Under the pieces are notes generated by a model. The model was not told the DNA's origin. It saw nothing but the letters and a program-made list of their open reading frames with translations, and made no database searches. From Novosphingobium rosa NBRC 15208 (lineage in GTDB: Bacteria > Pseudomonadota > Alphaproteobacteria > Sphingomonadales > Sphingomonadaceae): 64,000 bases of DNA. Positions 35,583 through 50,569 of this stretch are shown here, piece after piece. The DNA is taken from positions 62,001-126,000 of the forward strand of contig NZ_BCZE01000009.1 of assembly GCF_001598555.1 (NCBI RefSeq), given 5' to 3'. The translations under genes and the position numbers were made by a program. Numbering within the stretch: the first letter of the stretch is position 1; every line of letters starts with the position of its first letter.

Positions 35583-35641
35583 TCCATGTAGGGACGGGCC
35601 GTTAGCGGGATGTTGCGCCCGCGTCAAGCGCCTTGAACGTG

Positions 35642-36391
35642 TCAGTCGCGGCGTTCGCGCCCCAAAGCGGAGAGGATGCCGCGCATGGTGCGCACTTCCA
35701 GATGATTCCACTGCGGCTTGGTCAGCATGGAGCGCAGGGTGCGATGGGTGGCGGCGGCGCGGCTTTCGGGGAAGAAATAGCCCTTGGGCTCCAACAGGGC
35801 CTCGAAATGGCCGATCATGCCTTCCAGCTCATCCTGCGGGGCAGGGGGGAGCAGCTCTTCCTGCGTGGGCTGGGCCAGCTCTCCGCCGCGCCCGATGCCC
35901 TTGGACCATTCATAGGCGCACAGGATCACCGCCTGCGCCAGATTGAGCGAGGCGAACTCCGGGTTGATCGGCACGGTGATGATGGCGCGGGCCAGCGCCA
36001 CATCGTCGGTTTCCAGACCCGAACGCTCGGGGCCGAAAACGATGGCGCTGCGTGCCCCAAATTCCTGGGTATGCACAGCATTGGCGTGGATCTCGCGCGA
36101 GGCTTCCTCGGGCGTCAGCACCGGCTTGGTCACGCCGCGCTTGCGCACGGTGGTGGCATAGACATGGGCGCAATCATGCACCGCCTCGGCCAGCGTTTCG
36201 AAGACCTGCGCCCGTTCCAGCACCACATCGGCGCCCGAGGCTGCAGGACCGGCGCTGGGGTTGGGCCAGCCGTCACGCGGGGAGACCAGCCGCATGTCGG
36301 TCAGGCCAAAGTTGAGCATGGCGCGCGCGGCCTTGCCGATGTTCTCGCCCAGCTGCGGGCGCACCAGCACGATAACGGGCTTGTTAGTCAT
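35642..36391 (-). CDS. trmJ: tRNA (cytidine/uridine-32-2'-O)-methyltransferase, TrmJ type
   Basis: About 249 residues. The SPOUT (trefoil-knot) methyltransferase family is shown by [22 protein letters not shown] at the N-terminus (motif 1, split here), [16 protein letters not shown] (motif 2) and [20 protein letters not shown] (motif 3). It 2'-O-methylates position 32 of tRNA anticodon loops with S-adenosylmethionine. ATG 36391 overlaps the nrdR stop by 8 nt, so it is coupled to nrdR. Confidence 0.88.
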   Translation of the reverse strand: MTNKPVIVLVRPQLGENIGKAARAMLNFGLTDMRLVSPRDGWPNPSAGPAASGADVVLERAQVFETLAEAVHDCAHVYATTVRKRGVTKPVLTPEEASREIHANAVHTQEFGARSAIVFGPERSGLETDDVALARAIITVPINPEFASLNLAQAVILCAYEWSKGIGRGGELAQPTQEELLPPAPQDELEGMIGHFEALLEPKGYFFPESRAAATHRTLRSMLTKPQWNHLEVRTMRGILSALGRERRD

Positions 36392-36872
36392 GGGCCCGGC
36401 TCCCGATATCGCGCACATTGCTGGCGAATTCCTCGAAGTCGCGCGCTTCGGAGAAATCGCGATAGACCGAGGCGAAGCGGATATAGGCCACGCTGTCGAG
36501 CTGGCGCAGGCCCTCCATCACCATCTCGCCGATGGTGTGGCTGGGGATCTCGTTTTCGCCCATGGTCTCGATCTGACGCTGGATGCCGCTGACCAGCTGG
36601 TCGAGCCGCTCCTGCGCGATGCCGCGCTTGCGGCAGGCCAAAGAAACGGACTTGTCGATCTTGGAACGATCAAAAGGCTCGCGGCGGGTGGGGGCATCCG
36701 AGACGCCCCCACTCTTGATGACGAAAACCTCACGCAGCTGCACGCGCTCAAAGGTGCTGAACCGGCCGCCGCAGTTTTCACACTGGCGGCGGCGGCGGAT
36801 CGCGGTGTTGTCCTCGGCGGGACGCGAATCCTTCACCTGGGTGTTGTCATGGGCGCAGAAAGGGCAACGCAA
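36384..36872 (-). CDS. nrdR: Transcriptional repressor NrdR
   Basis: 162 residues. The zinc ribbon has C3/C6 and C31/C34 (RCPFCAH and [11 protein letters not shown]). An ATP-cone domain follows (about 50-140). NrdR represses ribonucleotide reductase genes when dATP is bound. It lies just downstream of glyA (15 nt), the conserved glyA-nrdR order, and overlaps trmJ. Confidence 0.96.
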   Translation of the reverse strand: MRCPFCAHDNTQVKDSRPAEDNTAIRRRRQCENCGGRFSTFERVQLREVFVIKSGGVSDAPTRREPFDRSKIDKSVSLACRKRGIAQERLDQLVSGIQRQIETMGENEIPSHTIGEMVMEGLRQLDSVAYIRFASVYRDFSEARDFEEFASNVRDIGSRAHD

Positions 36873-36887
36873 GGTTCAGGCTTCCGA

Positions 36888-38198
<1,311 letters not shown>

Positions 38199-38209
38199 GT
38201 GCGTGTCCT

Positions 38210-38647
38210 TCAGCAGGAGGGGTTCGAGAGCTTGTCGACGCGGGGGCCATGGCGGCCGCCGGCGAACTGCCCGGCAAGAAAAGCGGAAATGCAGGCCTTG
38301 GCCATGTCGATGCCGGTGAGGCGCGCGCCCAGCGCAATGACATTGGCATCGTTGTGCTCACGCGCCAGCGTGGCCGAATAGGGCTCGCTCACCAGAGCGC
38401 AGCGGGCCGCCGGGTTGCGGTTGACGGCAATGGAAATGCCGATGCCGCTGCCGCACAGGGCCACGCCGAAATCGGCCTCGCCCTTGGCGATGGCATCGCC
38501 CAGCTTGTAGCCGTAATCGGGGTAATCGACGCGGTCGGCGTTTTCAGGGCCCAGATCGCTCACCTCATGGCCTTCCTCGCGCAGGAAGGTGACAAGCTCG
38601 GCCTTCAGATCGAAGGCGGCGTGGTCGGACGCGATAGCGATGCGCAT
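38210..38647 (-). CDS. rpiB: Ribose-5-phosphate isomerase B
   Basis: 145 residues. It interconverts ribose-5-phosphate and ribulose-5-phosphate. Signatures: [15 protein letters not shown] with D8-H9, the catalytic C65 in [10 protein letters not shown], and [19 protein letters not shown] 38647 begins at the conserved N-terminus and has GAGG about 12 nt upstream. First gene of the unit with glyA, nrdR and trmJ. Confidence 0.95.
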   Translation of the reverse strand: MRIAIASDHAAFDLKAELVTFLREEGHEVSDLGPENADRVDYPDYGYKLGDAIAKGEADFGVALCGSGIGISIAVNRNPAARCALVSEPYSATLAREHNDANVIALGARLTGIDMAKACISAFLAGQFAGGRHGPRVDKLSNPSC

Positions 38648-38781
38648 GGGGCTGCGGGTTCCTCTTGGCCGGGATTCGCAGGTGCCCATAGAGCGGAATG
38701 CAACAAAGGGCCAGTCTTGGCCGAGGCAATCGCTGTTTTAATGCTCTTGCGTGGCGGAAGGGCCTCCACCCTGGGGATGCC

Positions 38782-38988
38782 TCAGGGCAGGGGCGAGGGG
38801 CCGCCGAAGGACCAGGCGCGATTATGGCTCACGGGAGACCATTGAATGCCGTTCTGCCCGCTGGGCATCGGCCTGCTGCTGCAGCCTGCGTCGCGTTCGC
38901 ACAAAGCGGCGGTGTCGGTGTAGGCTGTGGCGCATCCGCCCAGCAGAAGGCAGGGGGCGATGAGGGCAAAAGAAACGGTCCGGCGCAT
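38782..38988 (-). CDS. Small predicted lipoprotein
   Basis: 68 residues. A lipobox LLLGGCATA follows a short signal sequence. The mature part has three more cysteines and a Pro/Ser-rich end. AAGGA 6 nt before ATG 38988 is a good ribosome binding site, which argues for a real gene. No family recognised. Confidence 0.55.
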   Translation of the reverse strand: MRRTVSFALIAPCLLLGGCATAYTDTAALCERDAGCSSRPMPSGQNGIQWSPVSHNRAWSFGGPSPLP

Positions 38989-39094
38989 GGCTGGTCCTTG
39001 ATCGTGGAGCCAGCCGAAGGGATCATTTCACACGTGAATGCCGCGTGAATAATGCAGGAAAAATACCGTATTTCAGAGGGAAGGACGGCAGCGA

Positions 39095-39730
39095 TCAGTG
39101 CGCCTTCTTCTCGGCCTGCTCTTTCATCTTGGCCGCTGCCTCGGGGTGGGCCTCGAAATAGGCGCGGACCTTGCCCTGCATCTCGCCCAGCGACTGCATC
39201 GTCGCCTGTTGCGCGGCGCGCATCATCACCCCATTGGCCGCCGCCACATCCGGGTCTTGCAGCAAGGTGCTGGAACGCGAGAAGAATTTCCCGCCCGCAG
39301 GTGTATGCGCGAAGGCCAGAATCTGCTCCAGCTCCGGCATCGAGAAGTTGCGGGCATAGGCATGGGCCATCGCCTCGAACAGGGCGGGCATATGCTGCGC
39401 CATCACCGGAGCCATGGTTTCCGGCACATTGTCGATGTAATCCTGCAGGATTTTATGCAGGCCCGGATCGTTGAGTTCCGGCGGCAGCTGCATATTGGCC
39501 TTCATCGGCGCCAGGATGGCATCCTGCATGCGCCGCATCATCACCATGCGCTGATCTTCCGGCCATGCCACCGCGATGATCTCCCGCGAGAGCTTGAGGC
39601 TGGCCTCATTGGGAACAGAGGCCCCGGCAGCCGCAGCCGCCGGAGCCCCATTTCCCTGCGCCGCCACCGGCATGGCCTGAGAGGCCCATGCCAGCGCGGC
39701 AACAGCAGCGATCAGTCTGGCTGAACGCAT
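39095..39730 (-). CDS. DUF2059-type secreted protein
   Basis: 211 residues. A signal peptide (AAVAALAWASQAMPVAAQG) is followed by a helical domain of the DUF2059 type (FSMPELEQILAFAHTPAGGKFF). Function unknown. It starts one base after the rpoD stop, so it is translated from the rpoD message. Confidence 0.8.
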   Translation of the reverse strand: MRSARLIAAVAALAWASQAMPVAAQGNGAPAAAAAGASVPNEASLKLSREIIAVAWPEDQRMVMMRRMQDAILAPMKANMQLPPELNDPGLHKILQDYIDNVPETMAPVMAQHMPALFEAMAHAYARNFSMPELEQILAFAHTPAGGKFFSRSSTLLQDPDVAAANGVMMRAAQQATMQSLGEMQGKVRAYFEAHPEAAAKMKEQAEKKAH

Positions 39731-39731
39731 C

Positions 39732-41768
39732 TTACTGATCGAGGAAGCTGCGCATCTTGCGCGAGCGGCTGGGGTGCTTGAGCTTGCGCAGCGCCTTGGC
39801 CTCGATCTGACGGATACGTTCGCGCGTCACCGAGAACTGCTGGCCGACTTCTTCCAGCGTGTGATCGGTGTTCATGCCGATGCCGAAGCGCATGCGCAGC
39901 ACGCGTTCCTCACGCGGAGTAAGCGAAGCCAGCACGCGGGTCACGGTTTCCTTCAGGTTGGACTGGATTGCGGCATCCACCGGGATGATGGCGTTCTTGT
40001 CCTCGATGAAATCGCCCAGGTGGCTGTCTTCCTCGTCGCCGATCGGCGTTTCGAGGGAGATCGGCTCCTTGGCGATCTTCATCACCTTGCGCACCTTCTC
40101 CAAAGGCATGGAGAGGCGCTCGGCCATTTCCTCGGGCGTGGGCTCGCGGCCCTGCTCGTGGAGGAACTGGCGGCTGGTGCGCACCAGCTTGTTGATCGTC
40201 TCGATCATATGCACCGGGATACGGATGGTGCGCGCCTGATCGGCGATCGAGCGGGTGATGGCCTGACGGATCCACCAGGTCGCATAGGTGCTGAACTTGT
40301 AACCACGGCGGTATTCGAACTTGTCGACCGCCTTCATCAGGCCGATGTTGCCTTCCTGAATGAGATCCAGGAACTGCAGGCCGCGGTTGGTGTACTTCTT
40401 GGCGATGGAAATCACGAGACGCAGGTTCGCCTCGACCATTTCCTTCTTGGCGATACGTGCCTCGCGCTCGCCCTTTTGCACCATGTTCACGATGCGGCGG
40501 AACTCGGGCAGGGCCATGCCGGTGTTGGCGGCAATGTCCGACACTTCCGAACGGATACGTTCGGCGGCATCGCCTTCATTGGCGACGAAAGCCGCCCATT
40601 TCTTGTCCTTGGTCGCGACCGAGGACAACCACGCATCGTCCAGCTCACGCCCGACATAGAGGTCGAGGAAGTCCTTGCGGCTCACCTTGTGACGCTCGGC
40701 CAGACGCAGCATCTGACCGCCCAGCGCGGTCAGGCGGCGGTTGAAGGCATAGAGGTTGTCGACCAGGTACTCGATCTTGCTGGCGTGGAACTGCACGCTT
40801 TCCACCTGCGCGGTCAGATCCTCGCGCAGCTGCTGATAGGTCTGCTCGCGGTCCAGCGGGAAATCATTGCCCACGCTCATGAAATCAAGGCGTTCGGACT
40901 GGATCTTCTCGAAGGCCAGGAACAGATCGGTGATCAGCGCGAACTTCTCAAGCGCTTCGGGCTTGAGCTGCGCCTCCATCTGGGCGAGCGAAAGAGTGTT
41001 GTCCTCTTCCTCTTCCTCGGCGGGGCGGCGGGCGCGGCGCTCGATGCCGTCCTCATCCTCCTCATCGGCGGATTCCTCTTCCTCGACCTCTTCCTCCTCC
41101 TTGTAGGAGGGCCCGGCGGTCGATTCGCTGATCTCGCCGTTGTCGTCGTCCTCGCCGTCCTCATTGAGGTTTTCGGGCTGCGGCTCCTTGGAGAGCATGG
41201 CGTCGAGATCGAGGATCTCGCGCAGCTGCATCTCGCCATTGTTGAGCGCTTCGGACCACTGGATGATGGCGTGGAAGGTGATCGGGCTTTCGCAGAGGCC
41301 CAGGATCATCGTGTCGCGACCGGCCTCGATCCGCTTGGCGATGGCGATTTCGCCCTCGCGGCTCAGCAGCTCGACGGCGCCCATCTCGCGCAGATACATG
41401 CGCACAGGGTCATCGGTCCGCTCGACCGTTTCCTTCTTCTTGACCAGATCGGGGCGATCGTCGACCGCCTCCTCGTCCTCGGCATCCTCGGCCTTGCGGT
41501 CCTCGGGATCGGTCGCGTCATCGTCGCTTTCGACGATGTTCACGCCCATCTCGCTGATCGCGGCCATGATGTCCTCGATCTGCTCGGACGACATCTGGTC
41601 CTGCGGCAGGGCCTCGTTCAGCTCGTCATAGGTGATGACCCCGCGCCGCTTGGCACGGGCGATCAGCTTTTTGATCGAGGCTTCATTGAGGTCGATCAGG
41701 GGCGCATCGCCACCTTCACCCCGATCATTGCCCGACATTTCGGCGCCAGAAATCTCTTCGTCCATCAT
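39732..41768 (-). CDS. rpoD: RNA polymerase sigma factor RpoD (sigma-70)
   Basis: 678 residues. It has region 1.1 (about 22-90), region 1.2, a long non-conserved region, then regions 2-4 with [20 protein letters not shown], then [30 protein letters not shown] and the C-terminal [21 protein letters not shown] end. Between regions 1.2 and 2 a very acidic stretch (about 208-248) mixes runs of Glu with an arginine-rich ERRARRPA piece. dnaG lies 34 nt upstream, matching the macromolecular-synthesis order dnaG-rpoD. Confidence 0.97.
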   Translation of the reverse strand: MMDEEISGAEMSGNDRGEGGDAPLIDLNEASIKKLIARAKRRGVITYDELNEALPQDQMSSEQIEDIMAAISEMGVNIVESDDDATDPEDRKAEDAEDEEAVDDRPDLVKKKETVERTDDPVRMYLREMGAVELLSREGEIAIAKRIEAGRDTMILGLCESPITFHAIIQWSEALNNGEMQLREILDLDAMLSKEPQPENLNEDGEDDDNGEISESTAGPSYKEEEEVEEEESADEEDEDGIERRARRPAEEEEEDNTLSLAQMEAQLKPEALEKFALITDLFLAFEKIQSERLDFMSVGNDFPLDREQTYQQLREDLTAQVESVQFHASKIEYLVDNLYAFNRRLTALGGQMLRLAERHKVSRKDFLDLYVGRELDDAWLSSVATKDKKWAAFVANEGDAAERIRSEVSDIAANTGMALPEFRRIVNMVQKGEREARIAKKEMVEANLRLVISIAKKYTNRGLQFLDLIQEGNIGLMKAVDKFEYRRGYKFSTYATWWIRQAITRSIADQARTIRIPVHMIETINKLVRTSRQFLHEQGREPTPEEMAERLSMPLEKVRKVMKIAKEPISLETPIGDEEDSHLGDFIEDKNAIIPVDAAIQSNLKETVTRVLASLTPREERVLRMRFGIGMNTDHTLEEVGQQFSVTRERIRQIEAKALRKLKHPSRSRKMRSFLDQ

Positions 41769-41802
41769 TTCGCCATCTTGAAGGGGGCCTTGCGGCTCCC
41801 AT

Positions 41803-43731
41803 TTACGAATTCAAGCCGCCTGATACGTCATCGGCTGCGGATTGCGCGAGAGCCATTTGCCCGAGTCGCGCCTTCAAATCCAGTTCCCTTTTTTGCACAT
41901 CGTTCAAACGCATGCGCAAGCGCTGCTGTTCGGCGAAGGCTGCATCGCTGAAAGCCGCCTGCGCCGAGGCCGCAGCCAGCGCGCGTTCGACCTGCGGCCT
42001 TTCGGTCAACACGGCGATCACGTCAACCAGTTGAGCCATGGCGCTGCCGCCTTCATGCTGCAGGGCATCCTCTTGCAGGAAGATAAAGCCCATGCCCTTG
42101 ATCGGTTCCTGACGGGGAAGGGACCAACCCCGCTCAGCGAATATGGTAGCGATTCGTTCCGGTTCAAGAGCCTCGCCATGCATAGAGGCATCGATCAGCG
42201 CGTCGATGCGGGCATCTTCATTGGCAAGGCCGGTCAACGCCTCGATCTGGGCGCCGATCACGGCGGGCAGGCGCATCAGCCCCACCACCACCGCATCCAG
42301 CGCCGCCGCGCGCCATGGCGCCACGCGCGCCACCATGGCCGAAGTACGCGGATGCGGTACATCCGGCACGAAGTCCCGCCCGAAGCGGCCCCCTTTGCGC
42401 GGCGGTTGCCATTCGCGCGTGGCGCGTGGCGCCGGGCCGCCTCTGCCGAGACCCTGATCGCGGCGCGGGAAGGCATAGGCGGAGAAACGCTCCAGCAATT
42501 CGCTGCGGTAGAGCGATTTGATGTCCTTGTCGGCAATCGTGTCGACATGGGCCATCAGCCGCGCCTTCAGCCCGGCCTTGGCCTCGGGCGTGTCGGTGGG
42601 GATGGCGTCGCGCTCATGGACCCACAGCGTGTCGAGCAGGCTTTGGGACTCGCCCAGCATGGCCTCCATGGCTTGCGGACCATGGGCCTTGATGAGGTCG
42701 TCGGGATCTTGGCCCAGCGGCATCCGCACGATGCGCAGCGAATGGGCCGGACGCAGCAAAGGCAGGGCGCGGGTGACGGCGCGCATGGCGGCGCGCTGCC
42801 CCGCCGCATCGCCATCGAAGCAGAGGATCGGCGTTTCCACCATCCGCCACAGCATCTCGATCTGCGTTTCGGTCAGCGCCGTGCCCAAAGGCGCCACCGC
42901 ATCGGCAAACCCCGCATTGGCCAGCGCGATCACGTCCATATAGCCCTCGACCACGATGATCCGCCCGCTCTGGCGCGAGGCGGGGGAGGCGCGATGCTGG
43001 TTGTAAAGCGTGCGCCCCTTGTCGAAGAGGGGCGTATCGGGTGAATTCAGGTACTTGGGCGCATCGGTCTTGGTCTTGTCGAGAATGCGCCCGCCAAAGG
43101 CGATCACCCGCCCGCGCGCATCCTGAATGGGCAGCATCAACCGGCCCCGGAAGCGATCGTAAGGCTCCTTGCCATCGACCACGATGCGCAATCCGCCCTC
43201 GATCAGCAGGGCCTCGGGCAAATCGGTAAGGGCACCCTTCAGCGCCTGACGCCCCTCGGGCGCATAGCCGAAACCGAACTGGTCGATGATGTCGCGCCGG
43301 AAGCCGCGCGTGGCGAGATAGGCGCGCGCCGTGGCGCCCTCGCTGCCCTCCAGCTGCCTCACGAAAAAGGCCTGAGCCGCGCCCATCGCATCATGCAGCC
43401 CGGCCTGCTTCTGCGCCCTTTCCGCCGAGCGCGGATCGGGAGCGGGGACTTCCATCCCGGCTTCCTCGGCCAGATCCTTGATGGCATCCATGAAGGAGAG
43501 GCCGCGCTGCTCGGTCATCCAGCGGATGACGTCGCCATGCGCCCCGCAGCCGAAGCAGTGGTAAAAACCCTTCTCGTCATTGATGGTGAAGCTGGGGGTC
43601 TTCTCTCCATGGAAGGGGCAGCAGGCCTTGAACTCGCGCCCGGCCTTGAGGATGCGCACGGTCCGCCCGATCACGCTGGAGAGCGTGATGCGGCTGCGCA
43701 ACTCGTCGATCCATTGGGGGGAGAGGCTCAT
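41803..43731 (-). CDS. dnaG: DNA primase DnaG
   Basis: 642 residues. The CHC2 zinc site is C38, H41, C59, C62 ([12 protein letters not shown] and [12 protein letters not shown]). The TOPRIM catalytic core is about residues 255-340 ([23 protein letters not shown]). A divergent DnaB-interacting C-terminus follows. It makes RNA primers for replication. Its start overlaps the 121-residue gene's stop by 4 nt, and rpoD follows. Confidence 0.96.
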   Translation of the reverse strand: MSLSPQWIDELRSRITLSSVIGRTVRILKAGREFKACCPFHGEKTPSFTINDEKGFYHCFGCGAHGDVIRWMTEQRGLSFMDAIKDLAEEAGMEVPAPDPRSAERAQKQAGLHDAMGAAQAFFVRQLEGSEGATARAYLATRGFRRDIIDQFGFGYAPEGRQALKGALTDLPEALLIEGGLRIVVDGKEPYDRFRGRLMLPIQDARGRVIAFGGRILDKTKTDAPKYLNSPDTPLFDKGRTLYNQHRASPASRQSGRIIVVEGYMDVIALANAGFADAVAPLGTALTETQIEMLWRMVETPILCFDGDAAGQRAAMRAVTRALPLLRPAHSLRIVRMPLGQDPDDLIKAHGPQAMEAMLGESQSLLDTLWVHERDAIPTDTPEAKAGLKARLMAHVDTIADKDIKSLYRSELLERFSAYAFPRRDQGLGRGGPAPRATREWQPPRKGGRFGRDFVPDVPHPRTSAMVARVAPWRAAALDAVVVGLMRLPAVIGAQIEALTGLANEDARIDALIDASMHGEALEPERIATIFAERGWSLPRQEPIKGMGFIFLQEDALQHEGGSAMAQLVDVIAVLTERPQVERALAAASAQAAFSDAAFAEQQRLRMRLNDVQKRELDLKARLGQMALAQSAADDVSGGLNS

Positions 43732-44093
43732 GGGGCGGGCTCGGCAAGGTCAGGGTGGCGGTAGAGGTGAAGCGGTGTCGGCTCGAACACCGGGGTCATG
43801 ATCTGGATATACCATGCGGGGGCAAAGCCGAAATGCGCTTCCATCGCCTCGCGGACGGCGACGAAACCAGCCATCTGCTCATCCACCTCCACCACACCGT
43901 CCGGCGTGGCCAGCAACAGGCAGATGCAGTCGAAGGCATAGAGATCGCGCTTGAAGGCGGTGATCTGGCTTATATCCCGCCAAGCCACCACCCGGCTCGC
44001 CCGGCCATGCGCCAGGCGAAAGCCATCCGCCGTCAGCTCCAGAGCCGCGATATGGCGGCGGCGCCAGTCGAGATAGCGCCGCCAGAGCCCCAT
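43728..44093 (-). CDS. Hypothetical protein coupled to dnaG
   Basis: 121 residues. A basic N-terminus (MGLWRRYLDWRRRH) is followed by a compact alpha/beta domain (ALELTADGFRLAHG, ASRVVAWRDISQITAFKR, then VVEVDEQMAGFVAVREAMEA). The pattern of strands then a C-terminal helix suggests a PH-like fold, which is only a visual guess. No membrane segment. It is sandwiched between the yqeY-like gene (1 nt away) and dnaG (4-nt overlap). Confidence 0.7.
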   Translation of the reverse strand: MGLWRRYLDWRRRHIAALELTADGFRLAHGRASRVVAWRDISQITAFKRDLYAFDCICLLLATPDGVVEVDEQMAGFVAVREAMEAHFGFAPAWYIQIMTPVFEPTPLHLYRHPDLAEPAP

Positions 44094-44094
44094 T

Positions 44095-44547
44095 TTACGC
44101 CAAAGCGGCCTTCACCAGACCGCTCGCCTTGCCCATATCCAGCACGGCGCCATGGCGCGCCTTCAGCTCGGCGATCACCTTGCCCATATCGCGGATGCCG
44201 GTGGCGCCCACTTCGGCCTTGATCGCCTCGATGGCGGCCTTGGTTTCGTCCTCGGAAAGCTGCTGGGGCAGGAAGCTCTCGATCACCGCCACTTCCGATG
44301 CTTCGGCGGCGGCCAGCTCGGGGCGGCCGCCCTGCTCATACATCGCAATCGATTCGCGGCGCTGCTTGACCATCTTCTGCAGCACATCGACCACCAGCGT
44401 ATCATCGTCCGGCGTCTGCGCGGCGGTGCGCAGTTCGATGTCCTTGTCCTTGATCTTGGCAAGGATCAGGCGGACGGCGGCCAGGCGCTCCTTGTCGCCG
44501 GATTTCATGGCGGTAACCTGAGCGGCCTTGATCGAGTCGCGGATCAT
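44095..44547 (-). CDS. GatB/YqeY-domain protein
   Basis: 150 residues. The family begins with DSIKAAQVTAMKSGDKERLAAVRLI-type sequence (split here), contains IAMYEQGGRPELAAAEASEV and the C-terminal MGKVIAELKARHGAVLDMGKAS. YqeY-like proteins share the tail domain of GatB/GatE amidotransferases; the exact function is unknown. ATG 44547 begins the conserved domain. The order yqeY, small protein, dnaG, rpoD suggests one unit. Confidence 0.88.
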   Translation of the reverse strand: MIRDSIKAAQVTAMKSGDKERLAAVRLILAKIKDKDIELRTAAQTPDDDTLVVDVLQKMVKQRRESIAMYEQGGRPELAAAEASEVAVIESFLPQQLSEDETKAAIEAIKAEVGATGIRDMGKVIAELKARHGAVLDMGKASGLVKAALA

Positions 44548-44612
44548 TGTCTCGTTCTTTCCTGAATTTCGTAACATTTCCGCCGCATTGCAGCGCAAGC
44601 GGGCCAGACTAG

Positions 44613-44626
44613 CGGGAAAATTCCCG
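44613..44626. promoter_or_regulatory. CGGGAA-AA-TTCCCG inverted repeat
   Basis: A 14-nt inverted repeat in the ~200-bp divergent region between the yqeY-like gene and carA, 65 nt from the yqeY start. Arms of 6 bp with an AA centre. Could be an operator; no matching regulator is known to me. Confidence 0.3.
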
Positions 44627-44748
44627 ATTTGATAGGCCTGCTGCCCCAAGTGTTACCCACGTGATGGAGGGTTGACGGATGGGGGTGCGGGGTCTAGCGG
44701 GCGGGCCTTAGCAACCATGCCCGAAACCCCTAGAACGGAGCGCCCCCT

Positions 44749-45924
44749 ATGGCAGACCCCGCCCCTACGCTTGCGCCTAAACCTGCCGATGCAACGGCTG
44801 TCCTGGTGCTTTCCGATGGCAGCGTGCTGTGGGGCCGAGGTTTCGGTGCCGTGGGCAGCGCGGTTGGCGAAGTGTGCTTCAACACCGCCATGACCGGCTA
44901 TCAGGAAGTGATGACCGACCCCAGCTATGCCGGGCAGATCGTGACCTTCACCTTCCCTCACATCGGCAATGTCGGCGTGAATGACGAGGATCTGGAATCG
45001 CAGGTCGATGGCGCGGTGGGCTGCGTGGTGCGCGAAGACGTGACCGCGCCCTCCAACTTCCGCGCCCAGGGCCAGTTCCCCGAGTGGCTGAAAGCCAAGG
45101 GCAAGATCGGCATCTCGGGCATCGACACCCGCGCCCTGACCCGCCGCATTCGCCTCTCTGGCGCGCCCAACGCCGTGATCGCCCATGATCCCGAAGGCAA
45201 CTTCGACCTGCAGGCGCTGATCGCCCAGGCTCAGGCCTGGAGCGGCCTTGAAGGTCTGGATCTGGCCAAGGTGGTCAGCCGCACCGCCAATGAGGATTGG
45301 GAAGGCTCGGTCTGGCATCTGGGGCAGGGCTATGGCCGCCCCTCCGGCGACCCGCGCCCGCATGTGGTGGCGATCGACTATGGCGCGAAGGACAACATCT
45401 TCCGCAATCTGGTCGCCGCTGGCGCCAGCGTGACGGTGGTGCCTGCCCAGACCTCGCTGGAAGATATTCTGGCGCTGAAGCCTGCCGGTGTGTTCCTGTC
45501 TAACGGCCCGGGCGATCCGGCGGCGACCGGCGAATATGCCGTGCCCGTCATCAAGGGCCTGCTGGAGCGTGACGTGCCGCTCTTCGGCATCTGCCTTGGC
45601 CACCAGATGCTGGGCATCGCGGCGGGCGCCAGGACCATCAAGATGCATCAGGGCCATCGCGGCGCCAACCACCCGGTCAAGCGCACGCAGGAAGGCGTGG
45701 TCGAGATCACCTCGATGAACCACGGCTTCGCGGTGGACAGCGCAACCCTGCCCGAGGGCGTGGTGGAAACCCATGTCTCGCTGTTCGATGGCAGCAACTG
45801 CGGCCTGTCGATCACCGGCAAGAATGCCTTCTCCGTGCAGTACCACCCCGAGGCTTCGCCCGGGCCGATGGACTCGTTCTATCTGTTCGAGAAGTTTGTG
45901 GGGATGCTGGAGGCCAAGGTGTGA
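44749..45924 (+). CDS. carA: Carbamoyl-phosphate synthase small subunit
   Basis: 391 residues. The N-terminal half contacts CarB (GSVLWGRGFGAVG, FNTAMTGYQEVMTDPSYAGQ). The C-terminal glutamine amidotransferase has catalytic Cys C282 in FGICLGHQM plus downstream His/Glu (QYHPEASPGP). It releases ammonia from glutamine for CarB, feeding arginine and pyrimidine synthesis. GGAG is about 7 nt before ATG 44749. A small gene overlaps its stop by 4 nt. Confidence 0.97.
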   Translation: MADPAPTLAPKPADATAVLVLSDGSVLWGRGFGAVGSAVGEVCFNTAMTGYQEVMTDPSYAGQIVTFTFPHIGNVGVNDEDLESQVDGAVGCVVREDVTAPSNFRAQGQFPEWLKAKGKIGISGIDTRALTRRIRLSGAPNAVIAHDPEGNFDLQALIAQAQAWSGLEGLDLAKVVSRTANEDWEGSVWHLGQGYGRPSGDPRPHVVAIDYGAKDNIFRNLVAAGASVTVVPAQTSLEDILALKPAGVFLSNGPGDPAATGEYAVPVIKGLLERDVPLFGICLGHQMLGIAAGARTIKMHQGHRGANHPVKRTQEGVVEITSMNHGFAVDSATLPEGVVETHVSLFDGSNCGLSITGKNAFSVQYHPEASPGPMDSFYLFEKFVGMLEAKV

Positions 45925-46201
45925 AGCACGCGGCGCTCGCTGCCATGGGGGTGGCACTGGCTTTCCAGCCGGTGTACTCGAATGCGCAGCCTGCGACGCA
46001 AAAGCAGATCGAGGGGCAGGACAATCAGGCCATGGCCGATGCATGTCATGTGAACCGATCTGCCGCCCGAAAGCACACCGCACCGACAGCGGCAGACCTT
46101 AAAGCAGCGGCCTGCCTATTGAAAAAGCTCAAGAATGCCGGTTATCCCAACTCGAAATGGGGAACGATCGGCGATCCAACTTATCTGCAGAAGGCTGACT
46201 G

Positions 46202-46202
<1 letters not shown>
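45921..46202 (+). CDS. Small secreted protein between carA and carB
   Basis: 93 residues. GTG 45921 overlaps the carA stop (GTGA) by 4 nt and the stop overlaps the carB ATG by one base (TGATG). The N-terminus is a signal peptide ([21 protein letters not shown]). The mature part is polar with two cysteines. Its GC content looks lower than the flanking car genes. No family recognised. A secreted-protein gene between car subunits is not expected, so it could be a recent insertion that kept translational coupling. Confidence 0.65.
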
Positions 46203-49534
<3,332 letters not shown>

Positions 49535-49568
49535 TCGATCACGCCCTCCCCACACCAGCGATCGGCTT

Positions 49569-49596
49569 TAACCCGTTGAGATTATCCAACGGGTTA
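49569..49596. promoter_or_regulatory. Perfect hairpin/operator between carB and greA
   Basis: TAACCCGTTG-AGATTATC-CAACGGGTTA, a 10-bp perfect inverted repeat, 35 nt after carB and 52 nt before greA. There is no U-run, so it may be a regulator site on the greA promoter or an mRNA-stabilising hairpin rather than a terminator. Confidence 0.5.
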
Positions 49597-49647
49597 GGGA
49601 AACCTGTCGCTGAAACGGGAGGGCCTTGAAAAGGACGATGACGGAAC

Positions 49648-50124
49648 ATGGCGAGTGTCGAAAAGCTGCCGATGCTGGCGGAAGGCTATCAAAAGCTGAA
49701 CGCCGAGCTGAAGGCGCTGCGTGAGGAGCGCCCGCAGATCGTGGATGCGATCGAGGAAGCGCGCGCTCATGGCGACCTTTCGGAAAACGCCGAATATCAC
49801 GCGGCCAAGGAACGTCAGGGTCAGGTCGAGGCGACCATCGCCGATCTGGAAGACAAGATCAGCCGCGCCACCATCATCGATCCCACCACGCTTTCGGGCG
49901 ACAAGGTGGTGTTCGGCGCCACGGTGACGCTGCTCGACGATGACGACAAGCCGGTGCGCTATCAGATCGTGGGCACCTATGAGGCCGACGCCAAGGGCGG
50001 CAAGATCAGCTATAACTCGCCTCTGGGGCGCGCGCTGATCGGCAAGCGCATCGAGGACGAGGTCGAGGTGAGCGTGCCTGCCGGCGAGCGCTTCTATGTG
50101 GTGAACAAGATCGAATTTATCTGA
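49648..50124 (+). CDS. greA: Transcription elongation factor GreA
   Basis: 158 residues. The N-terminal coiled coil (about 10-75) ends in [18 protein letters not shown], which carries the acidic tip D-x-x-E-N that enters the RNA polymerase secondary channel. The C-terminal FKBP-like domain follows ([11 protein letters not shown], then the [10 protein letters not shown] block). GreA restarts backtracked polymerase by stimulating transcript cleavage. A strong terminator follows 54 nt after the stop. Confidence 0.97.
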   Translation: MASVEKLPMLAEGYQKLNAELKALREERPQIVDAIEEARAHGDLSENAEYHAAKERQGQVEATIADLEDKISRATIIDPTTLSGDKVVFGATVTLLDDDDKPVRYQIVGTYEADAKGGKISYNSPLGRALIGKRIEDEVEVSVPAGERFYVVNKIEFI

Positions 50125-50177
50125 TCGCCACCGATATCTCGGGGGAGGGCAGGGCGTTTCCGTCCTGCCGCTGCCCA

Positions 50178-50207
50178 TAAAAAAGGCCCCGGTTTCGGGG
50201 CCTTTTT
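50178..50207. terminator. Bidirectional intrinsic terminator between greA and the DUF4170 gene
   Basis: 10-bp stem AAAGGCCCCG/CGGGGCCTTT with a GTTT loop, an A-run before and a T-run after, so it can terminate both converging transcripts. Confidence 0.9.
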
Positions 50208-50220
50208 CGTGTGGTTCGGC

Positions 50221-50439
50221 TCAGTCGTCGGTGGCCGGGTCCAGCAGGCGGTGGAGATGGACCACCACATACTTCATCTCGGCATCGTCGACACTGCGCT
50301 GGGCGGCACCGCGCCAGGCTTCCTCGGCCGAAGCGTAGTCGGGATAGACGCCGACATAGTCCAGAGCCTTGAGGTCAACAAAATCGAGGCCCTGCGGATC
50401 TTTCACGCGGCCACCGATCACGAGGTGTAGTTTCTGCAT
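50221..50439 (-). CDS. DUF4170-type small protein
   Basis: 72 residues. The pattern KLHLVIGGRVKDPQGLDFVD followed by VGVYPDYASAEEAWRGAAQ and a C-terminal YVVVHLHRLLDP is that of DUF4170. Function unknown, common in Alphaproteobacteria. ATG 50439 has a GGGA about 7 nt upstream. Confidence 0.85.
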   Translation of the reverse strand: MQKLHLVIGGRVKDPQGLDFVDLKALDYVGVYPDYASAEEAWRGAAQRSVDDAEMKYVVVHLHRLLDPATDD

Positions 50440-50569
50440 TGCATATCCCATGAATGGGGGAGAGGAAGCCCTTCTTAGCATCGCGCCGTAACGAAAGCCA
50501 AGCTCTCGCACCCCCGGTAATCACCGGACTAGCCGAAGGTCGGGGGCTGGGGCAGGGCAAGTGGGGGCT

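Noticed and set aside
39027..39038. TTCAC-AC-GTGAA near the DUF2059 gene
   Set aside because: Short and single; not enough to claim an operator.
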